DNA from: Armatimonadota bacterium | GTDB lineage: Bacteria; Armatimonadota; UBA5829 | Length of the DNA: 10,412 nt | Direction: 5' to 3' | Assembly (NCBI GenBank): GCA_026415535.1 | Contig: JAOAGX010000039.1 | Coordinates: 1 to 10,412 of the forward strand | Shown here: positions 1 through 5,453 of the stretch, one piece after another | How positions within the stretch are numbered: the first letter of the stretch is position 1 | Layout of the letters: every line of letters starts with the position of its first letter | Program-made: the position numbers and the translations under genes | Notes under the pieces: model-generated | The model's database searches: none | Told to the model about the DNA's origin: nothing | What the model saw: only the letters and a program-made list of their open reading frames with translations

Positions 1-19
1 AGATGTGTATAAGAGACAG
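1..19 (+). other. Nextera/Tn5 mosaic-end adapter (artefact)
   Basis: Bases 1-19 read AGATGTGTATAAGAGACAG, which is exactly the Tn5 transposase mosaic end used in Nextera libraries. It is library adapter left on the end of an assembled contig and not part of the organism. The natural sequence begins at about base 20, and the gene order to the left is unknown. Confidence 0.96.
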
Positions 20-32
20 GCCGTTGGCTTGC

Positions 33-60
33 GTATGGAGGCGTTGCTGCTTGTGCATAT
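33..60. promoter_or_regulatory. possible NikR-type operator
   Basis: GTATGG at 33-38 and GCATAT at 55-60 are separated by exactly 16 bases. The E. coli NikR operator is GTATGA-N16-TCATAC, so the core TATG and CATA occur at the same offset of 22. The half sites match 5 of 6 and 4 of 6. The site lies about 140 bases before the nikR promoter and could instead serve a gene beyond the contig edge. The match was found after the fact, and NikR operators differ between phyla, so this is tentative. Confidence 0.3.
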
Positions 61-91
61 CAAAGTTGCAATTAAAACGCGAACCTAACGC

Positions 92-158
92 CTTCGTAGA
101 CTCGACATTCTCTGCCTAGCTAGCGAGAGAATTGCCGAAACGCGCTCATTCTCAACAA
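92..158 (+). repeat. dispersed upstream element, copy A
   Basis: This copy of about 67 bases lies before the nikR promoter and resembles 747-816 and 5252-5314. Its 122-140 segment (AGCGAGAGAATTGCCGAAA) matches 5278-5296 at 17 of 19 positions. Its 92-112 part matches 747-768 (CTTCG, GACTCGA and TTCTC are shared in order). ATTCTCT at 107-113 pairs perfectly with AGAGAAT at 126-132 around a 12-base loop. The frame aligned to the other copies contains a stop here, so the conservation is at DNA or RNA level and not protein. Confidence 0.6.
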
Positions 159-176
159 GCCGTCTCTGGAACAGCC

Positions 177-205
177 TTGACCAACAAGGACTGTAGTGCT
201 ACGAT
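177..205 (+). promoter_or_regulatory. sigma70-like promoter of nikR
   Basis: TTGACC at 177-182 (5 of 6 to the -35 consensus) and TACGAT at 200-205 (4 of 6 to the -10) are separated by 17 bases. Transcription would start near 212 and give a leader of about 25 bases before the nikR ATG. Confidence 0.5.
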
Positions 206-237
206 AGTATGCGCAAGTGCTACCCCGGGGGTCAGAA

Positions 238-657
238 ATGCCCAAACTTGAACGCTTCGGCGTATCAATGGAAGAAGAACTGCTAGAACGTTTTGACGCA
301 CTGATCGAATCTCGTGGTTATGCATCCCGGTCAGAGGCAATACGCGATCTTGTGCGTAAGGAGCTGGTGAGTGATGAGTGGTCAGATCCCAAGGCGGAGG
401 TTGTCGGGACGATAACCATAGTCTACGAGCATCATCAACATGAACTTGCCAATACCCTGGCAGATCTCCAACACCAACACCACGGTGCCATTTTATGCAG
501 CACACACGTTCATTTAGACGAGCATAACTGTCTGGAAGTCGTCATTGCGCGTGGATCGAGCGCCAGACTGAGAGCAATTGCAAACGCGTTGATCAGCACC
601 CGGGGCGTCAAACACGGCCAGCTTGTAAGCACGACGACGGGTGTTGGGCTAGTATAG
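238..657 (+). CDS. nikR: Nickel-responsive regulator NikR
   Basis: This is a 139-residue ribbon-helix-helix repressor that senses intracellular Ni2+ and, in characterised relatives, controls nickel uptake or nickel enzyme genes. Residues 1-45 form the DNA-binding RHH domain (PKLERFGVSM..., then SRSEAIRDLVRK). Residues from about 55 onward form the ACT-like tetramerisation and metal domain. All four nickel ligands of E. coli NikR (His76, His87, His89, Cys95) have counterparts with the same spacing: His79, His90, His92 and Cys98, within QHQHH, THVH and NCLE. The ATG at 238 is preferred over an in-frame GTG at 217 because homologues start at this point and GGGGG at 227-231 gives a plausible ribosome site 6 bases upstream. 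No nickel transporter or nickel enzyme is in the window; the regulated genes may lie beyond the truncated left edge. Confidence 0.95.
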   Translation: MPKLERFGVSMEEELLERFDALIESRGYASRSEAIRDLVRKELVSDEWSDPKAEVVGTITIVYEHHQHELANTLADLQHQHHGAILCSTHVHLDEHNCLEVVIARGSSARLRAIANALISTRGVKHGQLVSTTTGVGLV

Positions 658-746
658 TAACACACTGCGTGTTGCCGACCGTATTACTGTAGGATAGCAA
701 AGTCGCGAAGATCTGATTCACCATCACAGGCTGTTACGACAAGTGT

Positions 747-816
747 CTTCGGCGACTCGATGCTTCTCAATCAAGCTGGAAATCGTTGAAAATGCCGGGT
801 TTGCGTTCTATCGCAA
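747..816 (+). repeat. dispersed upstream element, copy C
   Basis: This copy of about 70 bases sits between nikR and the ROK gene. It shares CTTCG, GACTCGA and TTCTC with copy A. With copy B (5252-5314) it shares CAATYAAGC, ATCG, GAAAA and TATCGCAA in the same order. TTCT at 764-767 can pair with GGAA at 778-781 (one wobble), in the same relative position as the hairpins of the other copies. Relative to B it has about 9 extra bases near 794-803. The rest of the 658-842 gap holds only a weak 5-bp stem at 659-673 and the ROK ribosome site. Confidence 0.5.
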
Positions 817-842
817 GAGTCTCAGTTTGAGGGAAAAGACCA

Positions 843-2252
843 ATGAACGAGTTCGCTTCACTGGCAAAGCCAAGTATAGTACCGCCGCTTCACAACGGCT
901 TCGCGCCTGCATCACTGGCCGTCCGCGAGTTCCTAAAAGCCGTTGAAGAATCCGGACGAGGAACCGACCTGGTTATAGCTCTGGAACGCAGTGGCGGTCA
1001 GATCAGCGTCTACCGTACTCGCTGCTTTGAAGAAGGGGGGGGAAATGACGAACTTAATTGGCAATTCGCCGAGCGTTTGGTCAAGTTCCTGTTGTGGCGC
1101 AGTGGAGGGTGGAGGATCATCATCGGAGGCCCTGAAAGCATAGGTAGACGTATTGATGTGGCTTATTCGCCCGGCGGCATTCGGTCTTGGGATGCCGATT
1201 TCATGGGAAAAGTTTATGAGCGTCCATTTACTGTAGAATTTACTGAGCCCGGCAAGGTTCCCGAACCCAACGAGGGCACTGTTGCGCTTGGAGGACATCT
1301 CGACGGATGTCGGATTGGGTTCGACTTGGGTGCAAGTGATCGAAAAGTCTCGGCGGTAATCGACGGAGAAACGGTTTACACCGAAGAAGTTGTCTGGGAT
1401 CCGCGCAACGCTACCGATCCAGACTACCATTTCAACGAGATCAACTCTGCACTCAAAGCTGCTGCTGCGAAGATGCCCCGAGTTGACGCTATCGGCGGCA
1501 GTGCGGCTGGAATCTACGTGAACAATCGTCCACGCGCTGCCTCGCTTTTCCGAGGAGTTCCTAGCGATCTCTTCGAATCCAGAATCGCCAATCTCTTCCT
1601 TGATCTAAAGAAAGAGTGGGGCAACGTGCCTTTTGAGGTCGTTAACGATGGCGAGGTTACTGCGCTAGCAGGTGCAATGACGCTCAAGGACGGTGCTGTA
1701 TTAGGAATCGCCCTAGGTTCTAGCGAGGCCGGGGGATACGTAACTCCAACCGGAGAGATCACGACCTGGCTTAATGAGCTGGCGTTCTGCCCAGTTGATG
1801 TGAACCCGGATGCACCGGTTGATGAGTGGTCCGGCGATTACGGATGTGGGGTCCAGTATTTTTCTCAGCAGGCCGTGTTCAGACTTGCCAGTGAAGCTCG
1901 GATCGAGGTCGATCCCACACTTGGACCAGCCGAAAAGCTCAAATGGGTACAATCTCTGCTACAAGCTGGAAACGAGAATGCCCGGCAAATCTGGAAGACC
2001 ATTGGCATATACCTAGGCTACGGAATTGCGCACTATGCCAATTTCTACGACTTGAGACACGTTCTGATTTTGGGCCGCGTCACATCTGGTGAGGGCGGTT
2101 CTATCATACTCAATGAGGCGCGCGACGTGCTAGGCCGCGAGTTTCCGGAGCTGGCTGAAGGGATAAAGCTACATTTGCCCGATGAGTCTAGCCGACGAGT
2201 GGGCCAAGCTGTTGCCGCCGCCAGTCTTCCGGTTATCGAAAAGCGGGAATAA
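843..2252 (+). CDS. Divergent ROK-family sugar-kinase-like protein
   Basis: ROK proteins are sugar kinases (glucose, N-acetylglucosamine, N-acetylmannosamine and others) or sugar-responsive repressors. Of 469 residues, about 157-460 carry the fold. IGFDLGAS at 158-165 is the first phosphate motif (D161, G163), VVNDGEVTALAGAM at 266-279 holds the likely catalytic Asp269, and ALGSSEAGG at 290-298 is a variant second phosphate loop. Two things are unusual. The ROK zinc signature CxCGxxGCxE is absent: where EIGH is expected the protein reads NELAF, and only DYGCG remains downstream. There is also an N-terminal region of about 155 residues that is not an evident winged helix, so this does not look like a NagC/XylR-type repressor. 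The ATG is preceded by TGAGGGA (828-834) at 8 bases. An 8-G tract at 1035-1042 leaves the frame open. Kinase activity and substrate are unproven; the PIG-L gene 110 bases downstream suggests an amino sugar. Confidence 0.8.
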   Translation: MNEFASLAKPSIVPPLHNGFAPASLAVREFLKAVEESGRGTDLVIALERSGGQISVYRTRCFEEGGGNDELNWQFAERLVKFLLWRSGGWRIIIGGPESIGRRIDVAYSPGGIRSWDADFMGKVYERPFTVEFTEPGKVPEPNEGTVALGGHLDGCRIGFDLGASDRKVSAVIDGETVYTEEVVWDPRNATDPDYHFNEINSALKAAAAKMPRVDAIGGSAAGIYVNNRPRAASLFRGVPSDLFESRIANLFLDLKKEWGNVPFEVVNDGEVTALAGAMTLKDGAVLGIALGSSEAGGYVTPTGEITTWLNELAFCPVDVNPDAPVDEWSGDYGCGVQYFSQQAVFRLASEARIEVDPTLGPAEKLKWVQSLLQAGNENARQIWKTIGIYLGYGIAHYANFYDLRHVLILGRVTSGEGGSIILNEARDVLGREFPELAEGIKLHLPDESSRRVGQAVAAASLPVIEKRE

Positions 2253-2362
2253 ATTAATCAGAAACACTTTAAGCATCCCGGATATTCATCCGTTATGGAC
2301 GTTCTGGGCGTGTCCTATATTGCAAAACCCGAGGTACCGACGTTTCTGGGTGGATACACAGT

Positions 2363-3211
2363 ATGCAACTTAACAATCCAACCTCTGAAATCTTCGTTCC
2401 GGACGGGTCAGACATAGAAGAGGCCGTGGCTCGCACGACGCACATGTGCATCGGTGCTCATCAGGATGATATCGAGATAGCTGCGTGCCATGGGATTCTT
2501 GAGTGCTTCGGCAAACCAGATAAACACTTTATGGGGGTTGTCGTTACCAACGGCAGCGGCAGTCCGCGCGACGACCTTTACGCTCACTACACTGATGAGC
2601 AAATGATGGCCGTGCGCCGGCTTGAGCAAAGGAAAGCTGCGTTTGTCGGCGAGTACTGCGCACAGGCATTCCTAGATTACACTAGCGCGGCAGTCAAGGA
2701 CCCTTCGAACACGAAAATAATCGATGATTTGAAAAGAATAGTCACGGCCGCTCGCCCCGAGGTTATCTACACACACAACCTTGCCGACAAACACGATACA
2801 CATGTTGCGGTCTCACTGCGATTGATTGCGGCCCTACGGGAGCTGCCAAGAAACGAAAGGCCGACCAGGCTTCTGGGTGTTGAGATTTGGCGAGACCTGG
2901 ATTGGCTGGTCGATGAGGACAAGACGGTCCTAGACGTATCAGCTCACGAGAACATATCCGCTGCACTGTTAGGAGTTTTTGACTCCCAAATCTGCGGCGG
3001 TAAAAGATATGATCTAGCCACGATGGGGCGACGCCGCGCACACGCTACTTATCACGAATCACACGGGGTAGATGTTTCAACAGCTTTGTCTTACGCTATG
3101 GATCTTACACCGCTTATATACGACGATTCAATAAACCCGGGCACCTATGTGCAGTCGTTTATAGATCGCTTTGCTGAGGAGGTAAGGAACAGGATCCGGA
3201 GGCTTGCATAG
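2363..3211 (+). CDS. PIG-L family zinc-dependent N-deacetylase
   Basis: The PIG-L (LmbE-like) family removes acetyl groups from N-acetylglucosamine-containing substrates such as GlcNAc-PI, the mycothiol and bacillithiol precursors, and free or linked N-acetylated sugars. The 282-residue product has the AHxDDxE motif as AHQDDIE at 32-38; by analogy to MshB, His33, Asp36 and His147 (in DKHDTHVAV) are the zinc ligands and Asp35 the general base. Gln replaces the usual Pro of AHPDD, which also occurs in family members. SGSPRDD at 65-71 follows the second strand in a typical way. No signal peptide is seen, so it is probably cytoplasmic. The ATG at 2363 has GGTGGA at 2349-2354, 8 bases upstream. 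The 110-base gap after the ROK gene shows no terminator, so co-transcription is plausible. The substrate cannot be read from the sequence. Confidence 0.88.
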   Translation: MQLNNPTSEIFVPDGSDIEEAVARTTHMCIGAHQDDIEIAACHGILECFGKPDKHFMGVVVTNGSGSPRDDLYAHYTDEQMMAVRRLEQRKAAFVGEYCAQAFLDYTSAAVKDPSNTKIIDDLKRIVTAARPEVIYTHNLADKHDTHVAVSLRLIAALRELPRNERPTRLLGVEIWRDLDWLVDEDKTVLDVSAHENISAALLGVFDSQICGGKRYDLATMGRRRAHATYHESHGVDVSTALSYAMDLTPLIYDDSINPGTYVQSFIDRFAEEVRNRIRRLA

Positions 3212-3243
3212 ATCAGTCTTGCCATCGACGGACTCTGAATCGA

Positions 3244-3281
3244 TCCCCGATGCTTGCGCCGCTGGGGAAATCCGCCGATAA
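3244..3281 (+). repeat. possible weak copy D of the upstream element
   Basis: Before the coiled-coil gene, TCCCC at 3244-3248 pairs with GGGGA at 3264-3268 around a 15-base loop. It is followed by AATCCGCCGATAA (3269-3281), resembling the hairpin-AATCGCCGAAA layout of copies A-C. CGATGCTT in the loop also occurs in copy C (758-765). The similarity is short and could be chance. Confidence 0.28.
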
Positions 3282-3303
3282 TGGTCTTGGTTGGAGGCTC
3301 ACG

Positions 3304-3993
3304 TTGGAGATTCAAGAACTGCAACAGCAAATTGCCCTTCTCAAGGAAAAGCTTGAGCGCGCCGAACGTCGTCTAGCTGCGCTGCGCGAAAAAGGCAAGT
3401 ACCTGGAAATGCAGTACAAAGACGCGCGTGAGCGTGAAAAGCAGACAGGTGAAATCATAGCCGAACTTCTCGAACGGCAGCGCGAACTTAACGTAATGCT
3501 CAACCGCGCCAACATTATGCTGAATCGTACCCAAGAAGTCATGGCGCTTACATCAATGGAACTCAACGAGATGGCCAAGGCCCTCCCTGAACCAAAGAAG
3601 GCTGAGTGGGCCGAACGAGTTGCGCGAATCAACGAGCTTTTTAAGAAGACTGGGGTGCAGGACGCGGAAATGCTTGCCTTGGAATCCAACACGTTTCCCG
3701 CCGAGTCCGGTCACAAGTCCGCCGATGAGCACGACAACTCGCCGAAGTTTGGCAACCCCCAAAAAGAATTCGAAGAAGCTGCAAACAAGAAACAGTCGAT
3801 TTGGGAACGTATTTACAGACGCGAGCCGCCTCGTGTCGAAGCATTCCCAGTTGACGACACGGAGCCAGAGCCTGCAACAGAATCAGGTCAATCTGATTCT
3901 AGTAGAGCAGAAAATTCAGCCGAGCAATCCGACGATAACCCTCTTACCTTTCCGCCGCGCCGAAAGTCCTGGTGGCGTCGGGCTGCAGGATAG
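3304..3993 (+). CDS. Coiled-coil protein of unknown function
   Basis: This is a 229-residue cytoplasmic-looking protein that I do not recognise. Residues 1 to about 100 are rich in Glu, Lys, Arg, Leu and Gln with heptad-like hydrophobic spacing (EIQELQQQIALLKEKLERAE at 2-21), predicting a long coiled coil. A second helical segment follows to about residue 125. The C-terminal half is low-complexity and acidic (EPEPATESGQSDSSRAE) and ends in a basic tail, PPRRKSWWRRAAG. There is no signal peptide or membrane span. TTG at 3304 is taken as the start because GGAGG at 3293-3297 is 6 bases upstream and the coiled coil begins exactly there. An in-frame ATG at 3250 has no ribosome site and would add 18 residues unlike the rest. 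It could be a scaffold or division-associated factor, but nothing here proves that. The gene probably belongs to the ROK/PIG-L transcript or to its own. Confidence 0.72.
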   Translation: MEIQELQQQIALLKEKLERAERRLAALREKGKYLEMQYKDAREREKQTGEIIAELLERQRELNVMLNRANIMLNRTQEVMALTSMELNEMAKALPEPKKAEWAERVARINELFKKTGVQDAEMLALESNTFPAESGHKSADEHDNSPKFGNPQKEFEEAANKKQSIWERIYRREPPRVEAFPVDDTEPEPATESGQSDSSRAENSAEQSDDNPLTFPPRRKSWWRRAAG

Positions 3994-4030
3994 GTTTTAG
4001 GCATCGCGAGAGGATACCCTTTTCACACGA

Positions 4031-4171
4031 ACGCACCAGCTGCCAGGTAAATTTCGTTCCGACTGAAACCTTTCTTGGAAACCGGGCGACATCTTCAATT
4101 GCAAACCCAAAGTATTGGTAGTAGAACTGTTCATAATGAGGAGACTGCTGGCAGAGCCATAGGTTATAGCC
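4031..4171 (-). pseudogene. possible remnant of a GNAT acetyltransferase C-terminus
   Basis: In the 265-base gap between the coiled-coil gene and trmH, the minus strand encodes a segment resembling the last strands of a GNAT N-acetyltransferase: GYNLWL, then QFYYQYFGF (compare FYekxGF), then RFPRK, GTKFTWQLVR. The open frame continues upstream only as antisense of trmH and has no family-like start. If genuine, about 47 codons survive of a gene of about 150. The rest of 3994-4258 shows no promoter or convincing terminator. The resemblance is from memory and short, so confidence is low. Confidence 0.3.
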
Positions 4172-4258
4172 TGACTCACCCCGAGATCGATACCCTACAA
4201 CCTGACAGACGCAGACGTAGAAGAAGGGGAGAGCGAATACGTTGCGCAAAACAACAGA

Positions 4259-5074
4259 GTGAACGCCCAACCGACTAGGATAACCGGTCAAAAAGACCCG
4301 ATTATGACACTGCTGCGCGAGATCACCACTCAGGAAGGGCGCAGAGCACGTAGCCTCTTTTTTGTGGAAGGGGATGAACTCGTCTTGCGCGCTTACGACT
4401 TTGGGGGCCCGGTACACAGTCTTATCTTGACCGAAAGGTTCGTAACATCTGCGGGGGCTCAACAAATCGTAGAGAGGGCCGCAGCCCTTGGCACACCGGT
4501 GTTCACGACGACAAGCGGACTGCTTGACAAGATACTGCAGGCGAAACCAACTCCGGAGTGCCTGGCGATAGTCGAGCGCAAACTTGCCAAGCTCTCCGAC
4601 GTGTTTTCGAAAGAAAAGGCGCTTGTCGTCATGCTCGAACGAGGCGAGAACGCGGACAATCTCGGAATGCTTTTAAGATCAGCAGACGCGGTAGGCGTCA
4701 GCGGAGTAATATTAACGGCCGACACCGTAGACCCGTTCAGCCGGCGTGCCGTAAGAGGTTCTCGAGGCGCAGTTTTCGCTGTTCAGATTTGTATAGTGAA
4801 AGATGCAACTCACGCAATTGAGGAAGCACGCACTTCTGGTCTACGTATCGTAGCGACATCTGCTAGAGCCAATACTCTCTACACCACAACCGATTTCACC
4901 AAACCCACGCTCGTGATCGTTGGTAACGAACACACTGGAATATCGGACTCCGTTTGGGAATGTTCGGACCAAGTCGTTCGAATTCCGATGATGGGACGAG
5001 TAAACTCACTGAATGTCGCGGTCGCAGCAAGTGTGATTCTTTACGAAGCAGTCAGACAGCGCTCTGCACTTTAG
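4259..5074 (+). CDS. SpoU/TrmH-family RNA 2'-O-ribose methyltransferase
   Basis: SPOUT-class enzymes of this family transfer a methyl group from S-adenosylmethionine to ribose 2'-OH in rRNA or tRNA, using a knotted AdoMet site and acting as dimers. The 271-residue product has an N-terminal substrate-binding domain (FFVEGDELVLRA at 34-45) and all three SpoU motifs. Motif 1 is NADNLGMLLRSADAVG at 131-146 with Asn134 and the catalytic Arg140; motif 2 is LVIVGNEHTGIS at 218-229; motif 3 is IPMMGRVNSLNVAVAAS at 242-258. Motif 1 has NAD where DPxN is commoner. The GTG start at 4259 is chosen because family members begin with a segment like RITGQKDPIM; an ATG at 4304 would remove it. No strong ribosome site precedes it. 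Which RNA it modifies (RlmB-like rRNA or tRNA) cannot be decided. Confidence 0.92.
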   Translation: MNAQPTRITGQKDPIMTLLREITTQEGRRARSLFFVEGDELVLRAYDFGGPVHSLILTERFVTSAGAQQIVERAAALGTPVFTTTSGLLDKILQAKPTPECLAIVERKLAKLSDVFSKEKALVVMLERGENADNLGMLLRSADAVGVSGVILTADTVDPFSRRAVRGSRGAVFAVQICIVKDATHAIEEARTSGLRIVATSARANTLYTTTDFTKPTLVIVGNEHTGISDSVWECSDQVVRIPMMGRVNSLNVAVAASVILYEAVRQRSAL

Positions 5075-5079
5075 TAGCT

Positions 5080-5119
5080 CATCGTTGGGCCGAGATTCTT
5101 TGCCGCACTCAGAACGATG
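5080..5119 (+). repeat. REP-like intergenic hairpin, unit 1
   Basis: Six bases after the trmH stop, CATCGTT (5080-5086) pairs with AACGATG (5113-5119). Nested inside is GAGATTCTTTGC, CGCA, CTCAGAA (5092-5114). The same core, TTCTTTGC, 3-4 bases, CTCAGAA, recurs at 7277-7294 in the same orientation just after the next gene. This is the form of a short repetitive extragenic palindrome placed behind genes. Confidence 0.55.
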
Positions 5120-5197
5120 TAGTGAAGCGAGTGGTATCTCTTTAAGTGTTGTGCGACAAACAGCCTTAAGACTGACGTCTCATCCGCGCAGAGGCTC

Positions 5198-5263
5198 CGG
5201 ATCGCAGAACACTATGAGAAGCTGTTTTGATGGAACCAAACCTCAGCGTTTTTCTGCGATCCG
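5198..5263. repeat. 12-bp perfect inverted repeat
   Basis: CGGATCGCAGAA at 5198-5209 is exactly complementary to TTCTGCGATCCG at 5252-5263. A further GCTG (5221-5224) / CAGC (5244-5247) pair falls within the 42-base interior. The right arm is also the start of repeat copy B. It lies upstream of the promoter for the secreted-protein gene, so it acts as DNA, or in read-through RNA from trmH. Confidence 0.6.
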
Positions 5264-5314
5264 ACACTCCTCAATTAAGCGGGAGAATCGCCGAAAACGT
5301 GCTTATCGCAACAA
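5252..5314 (+). repeat. dispersed upstream element, copy B
   Basis: This copy of about 63 bases lies before the 5335-5364 promoter. AGCGGGAGAATCGCCGAAA (5278-5296) matches copy A at 17 of 19 positions; downstream CG, GCT, AT and CAACAA are shared, with one or two gaps. With copy C it shares CAATYAAGC and TATCGCAA. CTCC at 5267-5270 pairs with GGAG at 5282-5285 in the position of the hairpins of A and C. As in copy A, a sigma70-like -35 box begins 24-26 bases after the start of the terminal CAACAA. Confidence 0.6.
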
Positions 5315-5334
5315 CGTAAAAAGAGTAAGAAACA

Positions 5335-5364
5335 TTGACGCGGACTACTTTCGGAAGGTAGAAT
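5335..5364 (+). promoter_or_regulatory. sigma70-like promoter of the secreted-protein gene
   Basis: TTGACG at 5335-5340 and TAGAAT at 5359-5364 each match the consensus at 5 of 6 positions, with an 18-base spacer. Initiation near 5371 would give a leader of about 83 bases. This excludes the upstream starts of the long open frame and supports GTG 5454. Confidence 0.6.
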
Positions 5365-5397
5365 TACGCGTGGAGTTACGTAGTTTGAAAGGCTATA

Positions 5398-5432
5398 AAG
5401 TGGGAAAAGGCTTGACGAGCTTTTTCCCACTT
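5398..5432 (+). promoter_or_regulatory. strong hairpin in the 5' leader, possible attenuator
   Basis: AAGTGGGAAAAGGCT (5398-5412) pairs with AGCTTTTTCCCACTT (5418-5432) over 15 pairs, one of them G-U, around the loop TGACG. It lies between the promoter and the ribosome site (GAGGGA, 5442-5447). The inner stem followed by a run of five T resembles an intrinsic terminator, while the outer GTGGG/CCCAC pairs make a stable 5'-UTR stem. It may control elongation, translation or mRNA stability; which one is not shown by the sequence. Confidence 0.6.
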
Positions 5433-5453
5433 GGCACATGTGAGGGACCTGTC

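Noticed and set aside
217..237. GTG start at 217 for nikR
   Set aside because: It adds seven residues not typical of NikR; the ATG at 238 begins at the conserved RHH strand.
152..505. 117-codon minus-strand open frame over nikR
   Set aside because: It overlaps the certain nikR gene and has no recognisable motif.
659..673. Terminator after nikR (AACAC-ACTGC-GTGTT)
   Set aside because: Only five pairs, low GC content and no T tract, so it is not a credible terminator.
1035..1042. Run of eight G in the ROK gene as a frameshift site
   Set aside because: The reading frame and protein character continue on both sides, so neither a sequencing indel nor programmed slippage is needed.
3250..3303. 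ATG start at 3250 for the coiled-coil protein
   Set aside because: No ribosome site, and the 18 extra residues are unlike the coiled coil. TTG 3304 has GGAGG 6 bases upstream.
4220..4258. Fifth copy of the upstream element before trmH
   Set aside because: GGGGAGAGCGAAT and ACAACA resemble parts of it, but the order and spacing differ and no nearby hairpin arm pairs, so it was not counted.
5278..5300. Resemblance of GGGAGAA...CGCCGAAAACG to part of a glycine riboswitch
   Set aside because: The P3 hairpin, the downstream CUCAGGUAAAAGGAC-like segment and a second aptamer are missing, and the gene is not related to glycine.
5085..5453. N-terminal extension of 123 codons for the secreted protein
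   Set aside because: The frame is open but arginine-rich and not protein-like. It runs through inverted repeats and a promoter, and would bury the signal peptide. GTG 5454 has a ribosome site and a signal peptide.
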